DNA of 64,000 bases, taken from Grammothele lineata (lineage: Eukaryota; Basidiomycota; Agaricomycetes; Polyporales; Polyporaceae). The stretch's first letter is position 1; the number at the start of each line of letters is the position of its first letter. This document shows positions 25,201 to 37,075 of the stretch, piece by piece. The stretch spans positions 124,001 to 188,000 of the forward strand of contig NDFF03000386.1 in the NCBI GenBank assembly GCA_002150815.3, in the 5' to 3' direction. Under the pieces are notes generated by a model. The model did not search any database. It was given only the letters and a program-made list of their open reading frames with translations, and was not told the origin of the DNA. A program made the translations under genes and the position numbers.

Positions 25201-27707
25201 GTCGGCACGGAGGGTAAGCTCGGTGGGCAGGCTGAGGTCGGGAACGTCGAGGGTATTTGGCAGGAGATCACGTACGTCTCCTCTCTCTCTCATTCGCATT
25301 GGGCCGGTGTTAATGATTGTTGTGGGGACACAGCGTCTCCGTGAACACCATGGCCGGCAACCTCACAACCCAAGTCCGCGGGTTCGCACAGATCTCCGCC
25401 GCGGCGATGGACGGCGACTTCAGCCGGTTCATCACCGTCGAGGCGAGCGGGGAGATGGACTCGCTTAAGACGCAGATCAACCAGATGGTGTCGAACCTCC
25501 GGGACAGCATACAGAAGAACACGGCCGCGCGGGAGGCGGCGGAGCTCGCGAACAGGAGCAAGTCGGAGTTTTTGGCGAATATGTCGCATGAGATTAGGTG
25601 CGTGTCTTTGTGCTTGTAGTGTGTGGAGAGGAAAGGGCTGAGCGAGGGGGTTGGTATAGGACACCGATGAATGGGATTATTGGTATGACGGAGTTGACGC
25701 TGGATAGTGACTTGAACCGGTCGCAGCGGGAGAACTTGCTCTTGGTCCACAGCTTGGCCCGCTCGTTATTACTCATCATTGATGATATCTTGGATATTTC
25801 GAAGAGTAAGTCGTCCCCGCCGGTGTTCTCCATCCGTTGTACTCACATGTCTGCAGTCGAGGCTGGGCGGATGACGATGGAGCAGGTCTCGTACTCGATC
25901 CGGCAAACCGTCTTCGGCATCCTCAAGACCCTCGTCGTCCGCGCGTCCCAGAACCAGCTCGACCTCACGTACGACGTCGACCCGGACATCCCCGACCAGC
26001 TCATCGGCGACTCGCTCCGCCTCCGCCAGGTCATCACGAACCTCGTCGGGAACGCGATCAAGTTCACCCCCTCGAAGGTCTCGCGCAAGGGCCACGTCGC
26101 GCTCAGCTGCCGCTTGTTGGCGAAGGACGACTTGCATGTCACGCTGGAGTTCTGTGTTTCTGATACGGGTATTGGGATCGCGAAGGACAAGTTGACGATG
26201 ATCTTCGATACGTTCTGCCAGGCGGATGGTTCGACGACAAGAGTGAGTAGTAGTGTATTTGCCTCTCGTCCCACCGCCCTCTAATCCGTTTGCTGTTTTT
26301 AGGAATACGGCGGTACCGGTCTCGGGTTATCCATCTCGAAGCGACTCGTCACTCTCATGTTGGGTAACATGTGGGTCGAGTCCGAGGTCGCGAACGGGTC
26401 CAAATTCTTCTTCACCATCACCTCGCAAATCAGCCCGCTCTCGATGGAGGCGACGCTCGCGAAGATGCAGCCGTTCCAGAAGCGGAGCATCCTCTTCGTC
26501 GACACCATGTTCGACCAGACTGGCGTCGTCCAGCGCGTGCTCGAGCTCGGCCTCCGCCCATACGTCGTCCACTCCGTCGCCGAGGTCGCGGACAAGACGA
26601 CGTGCCCGCACATCGACACCATCGTCGTGGACTCGCTGCATGTAGTGCGTGCCTGGTCGTTTCTCCGTTTCTCCAACATTGCGTCATCGCTGAGTTGTGC
26701 GAATATAGACCGAGAGCCTGAGGGAACACGAACACCTGCGGTATATACCCATCGTCCTTCTCTCGCCGGTAAGCACCGCCCGCCCGTCCGTCTGCCGCGC
26801 AGACGGCCTTGCTCACCATCCCGCCATCTTCGCGTCATGCAGGAACTGAGCCCGCGCCTGAACCGTGAGTGCCCAGTGTCGTCATCTTCCCATCCTCCCG
26901 TCCGCAGCAGCTGACCCGTCCGCCTCCGTCACCGTCCCACAGTGAAATGGTGCCTGGACAACGGCATATCCTCGCAGATCACGACGCCCGTGTCGGAGCA
27001 GGACCTCGCGTCCGCGCTGATCTCCGCGCTCGAGTCGAACACGGTCACGCCGATCGTGGCGGAGAACGACGTGCCGTACGACATCCTCATCGCCGAGGAC
27101 AACCTCGTCAACCAGAAGCTGGCGGTCAAGATCCTGGAGAAGTACGGGCACCAGGTCGAGATTGCGGAGAATGGCCAGCTTGCGGTCGACGCGTTCAAGG
27201 CGCGCGTGCAGCGCAATAGGCCGTTTGACGTCATCCTCGTGAGTCCTGGTCAGCTATCTTCGGTTTCCTGGCGAGACGCTGAACGGATCATGTGTGGCGC
27301 AGATGGACGTGTCTATGCCGTTCATGGGTGGTATGGAAGCGACGGAGCTCATCCGTACATACGAGCAGACGCACGGCTTGGAGCCTACGCCTATCATCGC
27401 GCTCACGGCGCACGCAAGTACGTCTTTGTGGCTATTCCGGTGGAGCGCTCTCTGACCTTTGTACCCCAGTGATTGGCGATCGCGAGAGGTGTCTGCAGGC
27501 GGGCATGGACGACCATATCACGAGTGAGTATGCCTTCATCGGCCGCTGCTGCTGCTTGCTGATCTTATCGCAGAACCATTACGGCGGAGCGACCTCATGA
27601 ACTCGATCAACAAGCTCGCTGGCGAGAGAAAGATGGCACTGGCACGCAGTCGCGTACAACATCGATCGTCGTTCCCCATGCATTCGCTTCTCCGCGAGTT
27701 CCGGTGA
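22203..27707 (+). CDS. NIK1: Group III hybrid histidine kinase (HAMP-repeat, Nik1/Os-1 type)
   Basis: Cytosolic osmosensing hybrid kinase upstream of the HOG MAPK pathway; in other fungi it is the mediator of phenylpyrrole and dicarboximide fungicide action. Eighteen phase-consistent exons give about 1,424 residues: 22203-23153, 23265-23329, 23469-23808, 23891-24172, 24257-24511, 24590-24901, 24962-24997, 25057-25271, 25334-25597, 25660-25805, 25857-26242, 26303-26644, 26709-26768, 26843-26864, 26943-27238, 27303-27417, 27470-27523, 27574-27707. A Ser/Pro-rich N-terminus (about 270 residues, with CPGCGR) precedes seven HAMP units ([10 protein letters not shown] to MDGDFSRFI). Then come the H-box MSHEIRTPMNG, N-box [11 protein letters not shown]1 DTGIGIA, G2 GGTGLGLSI, and a receiver domain with AEDN, the phospho-acceptor Asp in [12 protein letters not shown], and Lys in DDHITKPL. 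No transmembrane segment. All catalytic residues are present. Confidence 0.96.
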
Positions 27708-28553
27708 CCGAACGTCGTTGTAGTCTAGCCATCCTCCACGTGTTTCCCCGGTCTCCCTCTACCCCGCCATCCCTTCGTTGCGGCACCCCCCCCTCCCACA
27801 TACCTCCGCGCTCGTGCCCCGCTGTGTTACTGCCGTCCTGACCCTGATTTCGTTGTGCATGTATTACCATCGTATCCCCTGCTATGTGTCTGTCCCCCTG
27901 TCCTCAGTCTAAGCCTCGGTCCCGTCCCCGCCTCGTCTCTCGCTCACGACAAGTAGTCCGTCCTCCTGCATCTTTACGTACCGTCTCTCCATCTCCCGCG
28001 CATCTCTGTATCGTTTCCTCATCACCTCATGTCCACGACTATGTTAATACCTCCGTTGCCCGCCTCGTTTCGTCTTCGCGTCGCACATGCACTGCGTGTC
28101 GCCGACGCCGCTCCGGTTAGGGCGTCCGTGCGCGGCGCGCCGTCTACGTACATATTCCGCCCCTGCCACGATATCATGCTCTACTAGTAGTAGTGTGACT
28201 TCTGTAGTCGACGTAACAAATGCATAACTGCGAGCTACACACGCTCTTCTTTCTAGTATGGGCCGGTGAGGCCATCCTCCTGACATATTTAAATAGTTGA
28301 GAGGGGTATATATGCGTATTATCAGGTAGTTGTTACTTGTCGTCGTCGTGATGCCATCAATGACGTTAGTCATTCCTTCGGTGTCTTCAGTCCGCATCGT
28401 CATCTTTCTCTCCACCGTCCTCCTTCCCTTCCTCTCCGTCCAGACCCACATTTTCTTCGCTCGCTCGCCTGTTCTCGCCTCTACTAGTCTCTTGAGCACA
28501 ACCACCGACCGTCTCCTCTCATCATCCGCATGTTCTAACTTATCTTCGTCTAT
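27708..28553. other. Intergenic, between kinase and GPI8
   Basis: Contains the kinase 3' region, rich in pyrimidines, and the GPI8 promoter. Short open frames on both strands show no recognisable content. Confidence 0.6.
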
Positions 28554-30134
28554 ATGCTCGAACTATTGAGGCTCCCTCGACTGCTCCTTTTCCTATGGCT
28601 CGCCCTCGCCGCCACCTCCTGGGCCTCGGAGCCCGTCGGGGCCTCCTCTGACCGCAAGCCGTCAACACACACGAACAACTGGGCCGTTCTGGTGTCCGCG
28701 TCGCGGTACTGGTTCAACTACAGGGTTCGTCTTGTTTGGGTTGCGCTCGATGTGGGAGAGGCGGGCTGAATTGGGTTCTGGGACAGCATATGTCGAATGC
28801 ACTCGGAATGTATGTGTTATGTCTCTGTCGTTGTGCTGGAGCATGCCGTACAACTAGTACATGTGGGCATGCGCTCTGGGCTGTCCCCTCTGACATGCCG
28901 CGTCCAGGTATCGCACCGTGAAGCGGCTCGGTATCCCCGACTCCAACATTATCCTCATGCTCGCGGACGACGTCGCCTGCAACGCCCGCAACAAAGTTCC
29001 TGGCTGTGTCTATCACAGCTCTGGGCGCACGTTGGACTTGTACGGTGACAACATTGAGGTGGACTACCGCGGGAACGAGGTCACTGTAGAGAACTTCCTA
29101 CGGGTTTTGACTGGTACGTTACTGTCTTCTATATGCACCATGTTCTTCGAGCGGTCTCGTTTATATCCGTGGTCCTTCACCGCTCAGGTCGTGTCGACCC
29201 ATCTCTTCCGCGCTCAAAGCGGCTGTTGACGGACGACCGATCGAACGTCTTTATCTTCATGACCGGACATGGCGGCAACGAGTTCCTCAAGTTCCAGGAC
29301 CAGGAGGAGATCAGCGCGTTTGACATTGCGGACGCTATTGCCCAGATGTGGGAGAAGAAGCGGTGCGCATATACCCACTCCCATATCTCGCGATGGTCTG
29401 CTGACGTGTTTGCCCAGGTATAACGAGTTGTTTTTCATGATTGATACATGCCAGGCGAATTCTATGTATTCCAAGTTCTATTCCCCTAATGTGCTTGCAA
29501 CGGGTTCGTCCATAGTCGGAGAGAATTCGTACTCGGTGAGTTCTTCCATTGCCGTGGCGGTCTTGCTTTCCCTTATATCCATCTAGTACGAGAACGACTA
29601 CGACATTGGCGTAGCGGTCATCGACAGCTATACACATTATATTCTGGAGTTTATGGAGGGCATCAACAAGACGAGTCAGGCTACTATGGAGGATCTGGTA
29701 CGTCCTACGCTTTCTATGCCATGTCCTCTCTTCCCAACACGACGCTGTAGTTCAACACGTACGACCCGGACAAAATCCACTCCCAGCCCGGTGTTCGCTC
29801 CGACCTCTTCCAGCGCCGCCTCAGCGACGCTCTGGTGACCGACTTCTTCGGCGGCGTATCACAAGCAGAGGTGCTACCCCCGCTCTTTCCTGCCGCGCCT
29901 CAAGTATCATTCGGTGCGGACGACGGTGCGGTAGAGGAAGACGTCTCCGAGGCCGAGAACGCTACAGATGTTACACCAGCTACTAGAGGTATCAATGCGG
30001 ACGTGTTCTTCGCAGCCCTGGAGAAGGGCCAGGCGTCAGAGGTCGGTCTACCCATCACACGGAAGTTGAGGACATGGGCGTCGAGTGTAGGTGTCATTGT
30101 GCTGGTAGGTTGGGTTCTTGCGCGGAGGAAATAG
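28554..30134 (+). CDS. GPI8: GPI-anchor transamidase catalytic subunit
   Basis: ER-membrane cysteine protease-like subunit (peptidase family C13) that cleaves the C-terminal signal of GPI-anchored precursors and transfers the anchor. Seven phase-consistent exons: 28554-28724, 28787-28809, 28908-29113, 29188-29362, 29418-29535, 29587-29697, 29751-30134, about 395 residues, the usual size. A hydrophobic signal peptide covers residues 1-24. [38 protein letters not shown] and [13 protein letters not shown] are family blocks. The catalytic His lies in FMTGHGG (about 161) and the catalytic Cys in MIDTCQA (about 203). A variable acidic tail and one C-terminal membrane segment ([16 protein letters not shown]) end the protein. 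Exon 2 is only 23 bases. Start chosen at the first ATG before the signal peptide. Confidence 0.97.
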
Positions 30135-30947
30135 ATATCATTGATCTGCAATATCCCGTCTGTGCTTGCCGCTCTGCTATGGGCATCCAGCCCGCAAGGG
30201 CGCAGTGACGCTGTGTTGCCTTTGTCGCTTGGACTCGTACCGCGAGAGCATCGTCTTCTCAAACATGCGAACCTATCTCTGTGTTCTCTTCTGTATATGT
30301 TTTCCTTCCGCGGCTTGACCAGAAAGGACAATAGTTGCTCTCGCTCACCACACTGACATGCGTTACTGCAAGTGAGTCGGAGGATGCTGTCTCGAGAAAA
30401 CCGAAATAATAACTGTTCTTATCGCAGCGCGAATGATCGCGAATGATCACGCTGGGGAACTCTTGCAAATACCACATCATTTCTGAGATCGCTGGGTCCC
30501 ACGGTTCGTGTCGTCCAGTCCGTCCGGGCAGAGCGTCACGGCGAACGGAGCGGAACGAGGTGGCCGATGACGTCATGGAAGCTTTACGTCGGCGAATCTT
30601 CCAAGGTCGACGGCGGTGCATAGCGATCCACACTCCTGCTCTCGGCTGTGAACGAGGACACCTGCAGTCAGTCGCGTGCCCCAGGATTCCGGATAGAGAG
30701 AGTACGAGTGAGTGTCGGGGCGCTACGCAGCATGCGCATCTCAAGCTGATGGATGCCCGTTGGACGAAAAGATGAACGTGCGTCGTAGCCGAGGTAGCGT
30801 ACGGTGGATGGTCCGGATTGACTGACCGACGGGGCGCACAACGTGGAACAGGGACGTCCTGGGTGAGGGGGTTTGGCGCGCTTTTTGAGCACAAGAAAGA
30901 GAGCAAGGCGTCGACAAGCAGAGCTACCTTCTTCTCCAACGACCACC
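30135..30947. other. Intergenic; no supported gene
   Basis: Between GPI8 and the first coiled-coil family gene. A minus-strand open frame of 266 codons covers 30259-31059 but overlaps the next gene's first exon and has no recognisable content. Confidence 0.55.
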
Positions 30948-32368
30948 ATGGCTCTCCTCCGCTTTCCGTCGTATCTCGTGTCCATTTGGACGCTGCTGCT
31001 TCGCGGGCATAGGGAAGGTGCGCTCGCTCTTCGATCAGGCTTCCTTCGGAGATGCTCATATTGAACTATGTCGCTGAACAGCTGAGGACGGAGGCACTCT
31101 GACGAATGGGACACGAACTCCAGAGCCGCACAACGAGAAAGCTTCCGTGAACAACCTCCAGCGTTCCTTGGAAGAGTCGCAAGAGGACAACGAGAGGCTC
31201 AAGGCGCAAGTCTCCGAGCTCGAAGACACCTGCAAGGCCCTCAGCGACGACAGCACCGCCCAGGACCTCCGCACTCGCCTCGTCCGAGCGGAGGCTGAGG
31301 CGCAGCAGCGCGCTTCGAAAATCGCTCAACTCGAGCGCGCAGCGGCGGATGCCGCACGCGAGCGACGGGACACGCTTGCCCTCCTCGACGCCCGCACGGC
31401 CGCGCTCAGGGAGGCTGAGTCCTTCCTCATCAAAGTCGACGACATCCCGGATGGCGAGGTCGTACAGCTCGCGCAGCGGCTCAACGCGCAGATCGCGAAA
31501 GCCGCGGGCACCATCTCCTCCAGCTCCGCGTTTAGCTTCAAGCATGTGATCCGCACCGAGGCTAGAGAGAAGGAGTTCGAGGCCGCAGCGACCGCGTTGA
31601 CGGAGAGGAACTGGCTCGCGGCTCCGATCGTCGCCAAGCTCCGCGCCTGCCGCGACGACGAACGGGTAACGGTGCTCAAGACGGCGCTTCAGGTCGGGAT
31701 CTCCGCGTACGCTCAATGGCTCGCGGCGAGCTGGGACTTTGACGCGTTCGAGCCGAGCGGGCTCTTGCAGAACTTGTATGCGCAGATCAGGGCGCGAGGT
31801 ACGTTTCTCCCATAGATCGTCGCTGTCTTGGCTCTTCCCACTAACGCATATCCTTTTCCTGGCCGTAGAGCCGCAGTCGGTTGCGGGCCGATGGCGCGCG
31901 CTCGCACGCACGCACGTGAAGGCGCTGCTCGAGACCGGCGAAGCGCAGACGCAGCGTCTCTTCGAGACCCTCGCGGGGATCGTGACGGACGTGCTCGTCG
32001 CTGGGGGAGCGACCGGCGCGCGCAAGGACATCGCTGCGGCGGTCGCGCGCGAGTTCGAGGGGGCGTTGTATGACGTTGTCGGGCTCGCGCTCGAGTTTCA
32101 GTGGACGGCGGGCGAGCGTATCCTCGCGCGTGACTTTGTTCTGTACGCTGCTGAGGTAGGGAGCGCGTTCTCGTCTGCGGGGATGGAGGTGGATATTGCA
32201 GGATGGGATGGAGCTGGCTCTGTCGCCGCGGGGAGGGGAAGCGTTGTGGGGACATCGGCATTGGGCGTCAGGATGGAACGAAAAGTTGGGGGCGAGAGGG
32301 AAGTTCCGGGAGAGGTCCGGAAAACGATCGTGCTGAAGCCAAAAGTAATCCTGGCCGACTCGATGTAG
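30948..32368 (+). CDS. Coiled-coil 'SVAGRWR' family protein, copy 1
   Basis: Uncharacterised; I recognise the pattern only as an expanded family of mushroom-forming fungi. Exons 30948-31017, 31082-31798 and 31869-32368 give 428 residues. Exon 1 encodes a short hydrophobic leader (MALLRFPSYLVSIWTLLLRG). Residues of about 45-140 form a heptad-rich coiled coil. A motif ESFLIKVDDIPDGEVVQLAQRLN follows, then a helical region ending AQWLAASWDF. The last exon opens with PQSVAGRWRAL and has a second helical/beta region ending in KTIVLKPKVILADSM. No catalytic motif is visible. It is tail-to-tail with the hydrolase gene at 32516-33778, 147 bases away. The function is unknown; the hydrophobic leader suggests membrane contact, which is inference. 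Confidence 0.78.
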
Positions 32369-32515
32369 TGGGTGGCTTTGTTGGTGTATGGGCTCTTCTG
32401 AGAGTCATCCAGTTTGAAGTCGCTCCGTGAATTTGCTTGGATGACCGGACAGATACATCATGGTCTAACTCGTTGTAGATTGTACATCCTTCCCAAGTAC
32501 CGCGCATCAGCTTAT

Positions 32516-33778
32516 CTACAGCTTGATGGCGCTTTTCAACCAACGCTCGAGTGTCTCGTTCACCTCCGCCGTTGCCTCCATCTGCAGCCAATGCCCCGAG
32601 TCGAGCTCCACGGTCTCTCCGTGCTGCACAAACTTGGCCATAAACTCGGTGAACAGAAACGGGCGAGACACGTAGTCGCGCTTGGCCGCGATGAAGAGTG
32701 CAGGCTTCTTGACGTACCAGGCGTCCTCGGGCAGCGCTGTTAGTGTCATGTTCTAAGTCAATATTCGCTCCATTTGACGTGTTAGATGGTAGGGACATCG
32801 AGCGTACCTTGATGGTCGGCGAGGTTGCCGTTCTCCATGTTCACCTTGTAGTAGTTCATCGCAGAATGGAGACCGCTGCGAACGAGTGCGCCACGAATCT
32901 TCTGATATTCCTGTTCCAACGTATACAGCACCTTGAGAACAGACCGCACAAACTGGAATGGTGAGACGTACTTCTTCTATCATCCATGGCGGGCGGCCAG
33001 GTTGTCGATTCGACTCAACGGCGGCACGAAGCGCTCCGGGCGGACACATCGTCTCGATCCAGTGCTCGGGCGCTGCGGGGTACAAATGTTGGAGGAAGCT
33101 GTCGAGCTGAACCAAATCGCGTGCGACGCAATCAGTGACGACTAGATTACGCAACGACCGTGAAGGGGCAGTGGGAACTCACATTCTGCTCGCACAGAGC
33201 GGCACCGTCTGGGTCGCAGAAGAACTTTTGGTAGCCGAACAGCTCGCTCCCTGTGGCCGCCTTCATCATCTCCAGCACCTTGTCGTAATCGGTCGGTACG
33301 GGATTGGGTGGCATGTAGCTGACTCCGAGCCACGCGAACGCGGTGAAGCGCTCTTGGTAGTGGTGCGCAAGACTCGAGAGTAGAGTGCAACCCCTGCATG
33401 ATGGAAGCGTTGGGGAATTGTGGGCTGACGACTCTGGGGGGATGAATAAGGATCGACGCACCAATCATGCCCTATGCCAACGAGAATCTCCGGCTTCTCC
33501 TCGTTCACTATGTCGATTAAGTCGTCCGCCATGAGCTTCCACCGGAAGGCTTCGTATTCGAGAGGCTTCGATGTTCCTCCATAGCCCAGACAGTCTGGGA
33601 CGATGAGCCCGTAGCCCTTGGGTTCAAAGTAGGACACCTGGCGTGCCCAGTCGAAGGAGCTGGAAGGGAATCCGTGGATGAATAGGAGCGTAGGTTTCCC
33701 CGCAACGGCAGGAACATGGTAATAGTGGTACGTGAGACCGCGGTGGACGACATAGTCCTTGTACTTGGAAGCATTCAT
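32516..33778 (-). CDS. Epoxide-hydrolase-type alpha/beta hydrolase, copy 1
   Basis: Soluble-epoxide-hydrolase-like alpha/beta hydrolase, which would open epoxides to diols; substrate unknown. Exons 33778-33462, 33393-33183, 33106-32972, 32931-32808 and 32736-32516 give 335 residues. The oxyanion loop is FIHGFPSSSFDW. The nucleophilic Asp lies in GIGHDWG, created by splicing at 33462/33393. LGYGGTSKP precedes it. Cap Tyr candidates are in FGYQKFF and MNYYKVN, and the catalytic His in LDSGHWLQMEA near the C-terminus. All elements are present. Start chosen at MNASKYKDY, matching MDPAKFKD of the second copy; an upstream in-frame ATG at 33931 is less likely. No signal peptide on the chosen start. 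Confidence 0.9.
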
Positions 33779-34932
33779 AATCCAGCGAGTACCTTTAGCC
33801 CACTGATAGTGGTTGCAGGTTCCGGGGAGTTGGCGTTTGCTGGTGGGATGCCAGTGCAGCCACGGACACGTTTGGCGTACGTGAGCGAGTAGGGGGTGCG
33901 CAGTGATTACATAAATTGCGCCGACTGCCATCGGAATGTTGCCAGGCGTTCAGTCCCTCTCAGATTCGCCATGGGCGAGAGACGCGGCGCCGCCGCGCGC
34001 TGAGAGGATGATTCGGACAGGTCTTGTGCGTGGAATACGAGAATCGCTCTCGAAGAAAATATCAGAGAGCTGAATTGACGTAGAGGAGACCCGGTCTCAC
34101 CCTGTACATACTGTTCCGCACTCAAATTCGTAGAAATGGTCTTTATATAAGAGCTAGTTCGGAGGAGAACTCTAACAAGCTGCAGCTCACTCAGTGAAGC
34201 GAGTCGTGACGACGGTACCAGCGCTACTGCAACAAGACTGTGATCCAAGCCAGTGACGTCAAACCCTATATTCTGGCTACTGCCACGTTGCTGTCTGGCG
34301 CAACAGCAGCCTGCTGCCTGGCTGCCCCTGGGTTTCATCCATGCCATAAGTTGGATGCTCATAACTGTGATCTCACTCTTTCTCCTCGCCGTATGACCAT
34401 CAGGGACGAGGCTCTTGCTTCGGGTGGCCATCGTGGCAGCCTCGCAGGAGGTCAAGATGCGACGCTAACAAGGCCTGTCGTTCCCGCATTTCAGGGTGGA
34501 TGGTGAGCAGCATGTAATATGTGGCATCCTGCTACGCAATGCTGCATTAGAGGAAAGGAAATCGACCTCTGGAAGAAGTTTGGCCTGCAGCGGGGTGGCT
34601 TGTCTTGAAGAGCGACGGCTTCGAAGAACGTCTTGAACGTGTAAGTGTCAAGAAGTAGAACCAGCACTTTTGCTTCGCAGTCCCTGTTGAGTCAGAAAAG
34701 GGCGGCTTTGCTTTCGTAGTGAGCTCCTGCCCTCTTTCATATCCGTTGTAGATCTGACATGAGGTTTCAACCAGCGGTAGAGATCGTCGGCGCAGTTCGA
34801 TAGGGTGGGGAGTCATGCTCGATGTACCACGGTAGCTTCTGAGCGTACGTCAAACCTTCCTCAAATCGTTCTTGCACCTTGAACGGGGTACCCTCCGCAA
34901 GTGTTGAAACGCTGAAGCGCTAAGACTGTACA
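33779..34932. other. Divergent intergenic region; no supported gene
   Basis: Lies between the divergently read hydrolase copy 1 and coiled-coil copy 2, so it should hold both promoters. Small open frames on both strands (for example 34240-34506 and 34547-34816) show no recognisable content. Confidence 0.55.
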
Positions 34933-36412
34933 ATGAACCTCGACTCCTCTGAATCTCAACGCACCACAAGTGTCGACTCATCCGACAGTCGAAGTGGAGA
35001 CTCGAGATTCTGTTCACAGAACGGTATCGGTCACTACGCTCACCGAGTCACGCAGTGGCTCATGGGATCAGATGGGAAAGGTCAGCCCTCAGTTCCGCAT
35101 CTGTGTGGAAGGATCCTGAGCCACGCATCTCTCAGCGCCGTATGTTCCAGCATCTGCCTCCGCCTATGACTTTACGGAAGTATGCTACCGACAGTTAGAA
35201 GAAGAAAGGAGGCAACATTACGAAGCTCTGGTGCTGGAGGTGCAAAGGACGAGGGACGTTCAGCTCGCCAACGAAGAGCTCCAGCAGCGTCTCTGGCAGG
35301 CGGAGCACCTCAATCAAACCCTCACTCTACAGAATGAAGAGCTAGCCCGCGCGAGTAAGAGCACAGAGAAGAAGCTCGTAGAGATGCAAGCTCGCCTTGA
35401 TGGCAAAATCGCGGAGCTGAAGGACGCCGCGACGTTCTTGTCCATGACCGACGACGTCCCTGACTCCGAGGTGGAACGCATCGTACAGGCGTTGAATGCG
35501 AACATCTTTCAGACAGCTGCTCGGATCTCAGACGAGCCGCGCCTCTCCAGCCGTCGTCAGCCGGTGGCCGTCAAAGGAACGGCACAGTCGCCGTCTGAGT
35601 GGATCCCCTTCGATCTCTTCGACACATTGTGTTCCGTCAAATCGGGAGACGTCTCGGCTGTAATCCAGATCACCGCCCAATGCGCCATGGTACAGTACGT
35701 TCTCTCCCACATTACGTCTAGCTGGGACTTGGGTACCACGTCTGGTCAGAGTGTGCTGGATAGGGCGTACGGACGGATTCAATCACGAGGTGCGTTCTTG
35801 TTTACGGATATATGATCACATTTATTGACCACGAATGTAGAATCTCCCTCCGTCGCAGGCAGATGGCGTACACTCACCCTGCTCCACCTTCGGTCCGACT
35901 GGGATACCCACTCGCTAGTCCAGTTCTTCTCTAAGAGCATCATCGCTGCAATGACGGATGTCCTCAACAGCTGTGGCGTTGTCGGCGGCAAAGCATTCAT
36001 TTCCTCTGTCCTCACTCAAGAATACGGAACAGAGTTCGACGAGATCGCCCAGAATGCCCTAAGGTTCCGGCAGGCCGCGCGCGAAGGCGTCGTCAGCAGG
36101 GATTTCACCCTGTTTGCGTATCAGACGGGCGATATCTTCAACGCCGGATCCATGGAAGAAGACGGGTTTGGGCTTGCAGAATCACGCCCCATCCCGTCTG
36201 CTATGACGTCGCCGAGGAAAGTGCTGTGCACAACCTTTGCTGGGTTGAAGGTGGCCGTCCGGTCGAGAGGTAGTGAGAGTGGGAGTCTGGATGTCGAAGA
36301 GACCATTCTAGTGAAGCCGAAGGTGGCCCTCCAAGTTCCCCTCATGCGACGTGCTACATCCCCGACGGGCTCGGTGGATAGGCGATCTACTGGCCGAGGT
36401 ACGCACGCATAG
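34933..36412 (+). CDS. Coiled-coil 'SVAGRWR' family protein, copy 2
   Basis: Same family as copy 1. Exons 34933-35080, about 35181-35789 and 35841-36412 give about 442 residues. Here exon 1 is polar (Ser/Asp-rich, then HYAHRVTQWLMGSDGKG) rather than hydrophobic, the odd one among the intact copies. The coiled coil (LEEERRQHYEALVLEVQ...) is followed by ATFLSMTDDVPDSEVERIVQALN, a helical region ending LSHITSSWDLG, and the last exon starting ESPSVAGRWRTLT. Near the end is ETILVKPKVALQVPL, then about 25 extra polar residues. The intron before the SVAGRWR exon is in phase 1, as in every other copy. The acceptor of exon 2 (35180) was chosen to keep the frame. Confidence 0.74.
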
Positions 36413-37075
36413 TTCGCTTTATTCCGCGTCACCAAGCTGACTTAGGACGGTGCTCAGTTCGGGTCCCCCCTAGGCGCTCCACAAGGGGGTAAGGTGGTCG
36501 ATGCCTGTGCTCCTTCTCGCGTTTGAATGTCTCGTTATTTCGCCTGACTGACTCGTTAACGTTCTTGGTGTCAGATGTATGTACTTTCCTAGCGGGGTCG
36601 CTGTGTGAATATGAACGGGCTCCCTATTTTCGTCATCCCCAAATGTTGGTGCCCTCCACTCGTCTACCGTCCGCGTTGACGATAGAAGCCTCCGCCATGG
36701 ATGCCAAACAATCAAATCCATTTGATGGCGCCAGAACACGTTTCTGTCTTGGCGTTGTTCGAAACGCCGTTGTCCAAGACCGCGTTGCAGACGCGTTGTG
36801 CTCGGAAGCAAGTGAAGGTTCGAACTTTCTGAGGCACTGAAGGCATGCGGCAGGCGCCCCGTACGTATCGAAGACAGTGCTCGCCTCTGAAATGAGGAGC
36901 ACGCGAATCGTGCTTTGGTCGCACTGCGGTAATGTCCGCGCCTCGAGTGAGCCGTTCCGTGTCGGTGAGCCTCCGGGGTCGTGTGCTCAGAATGACCGTA
37001 CAGTATTGTTGCGACTGTGAACGTCGTCAGCTCTTCATCCTTCAATCATCCGCTCAACACCCCCGCCAGTCACCC
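36413..37075. other. Intergenic between coiled-coil copies 2 and 3; nothing recognised
   Basis: Contains the promoter of copy 3. No open frame with family motifs was seen on either strand. Confidence 0.5.

Noticed and set aside
30259..31059. Minus-strand open frame of 266 codons
   Set aside because: Overlaps the supported first exon of coiled-coil copy 1 and shows no family motif.
31066..32031. Minus-strand open frame of 321 codons
   Set aside because: Antisense of coiled-coil copy 1, whose plus strand shares motifs with four other copies.
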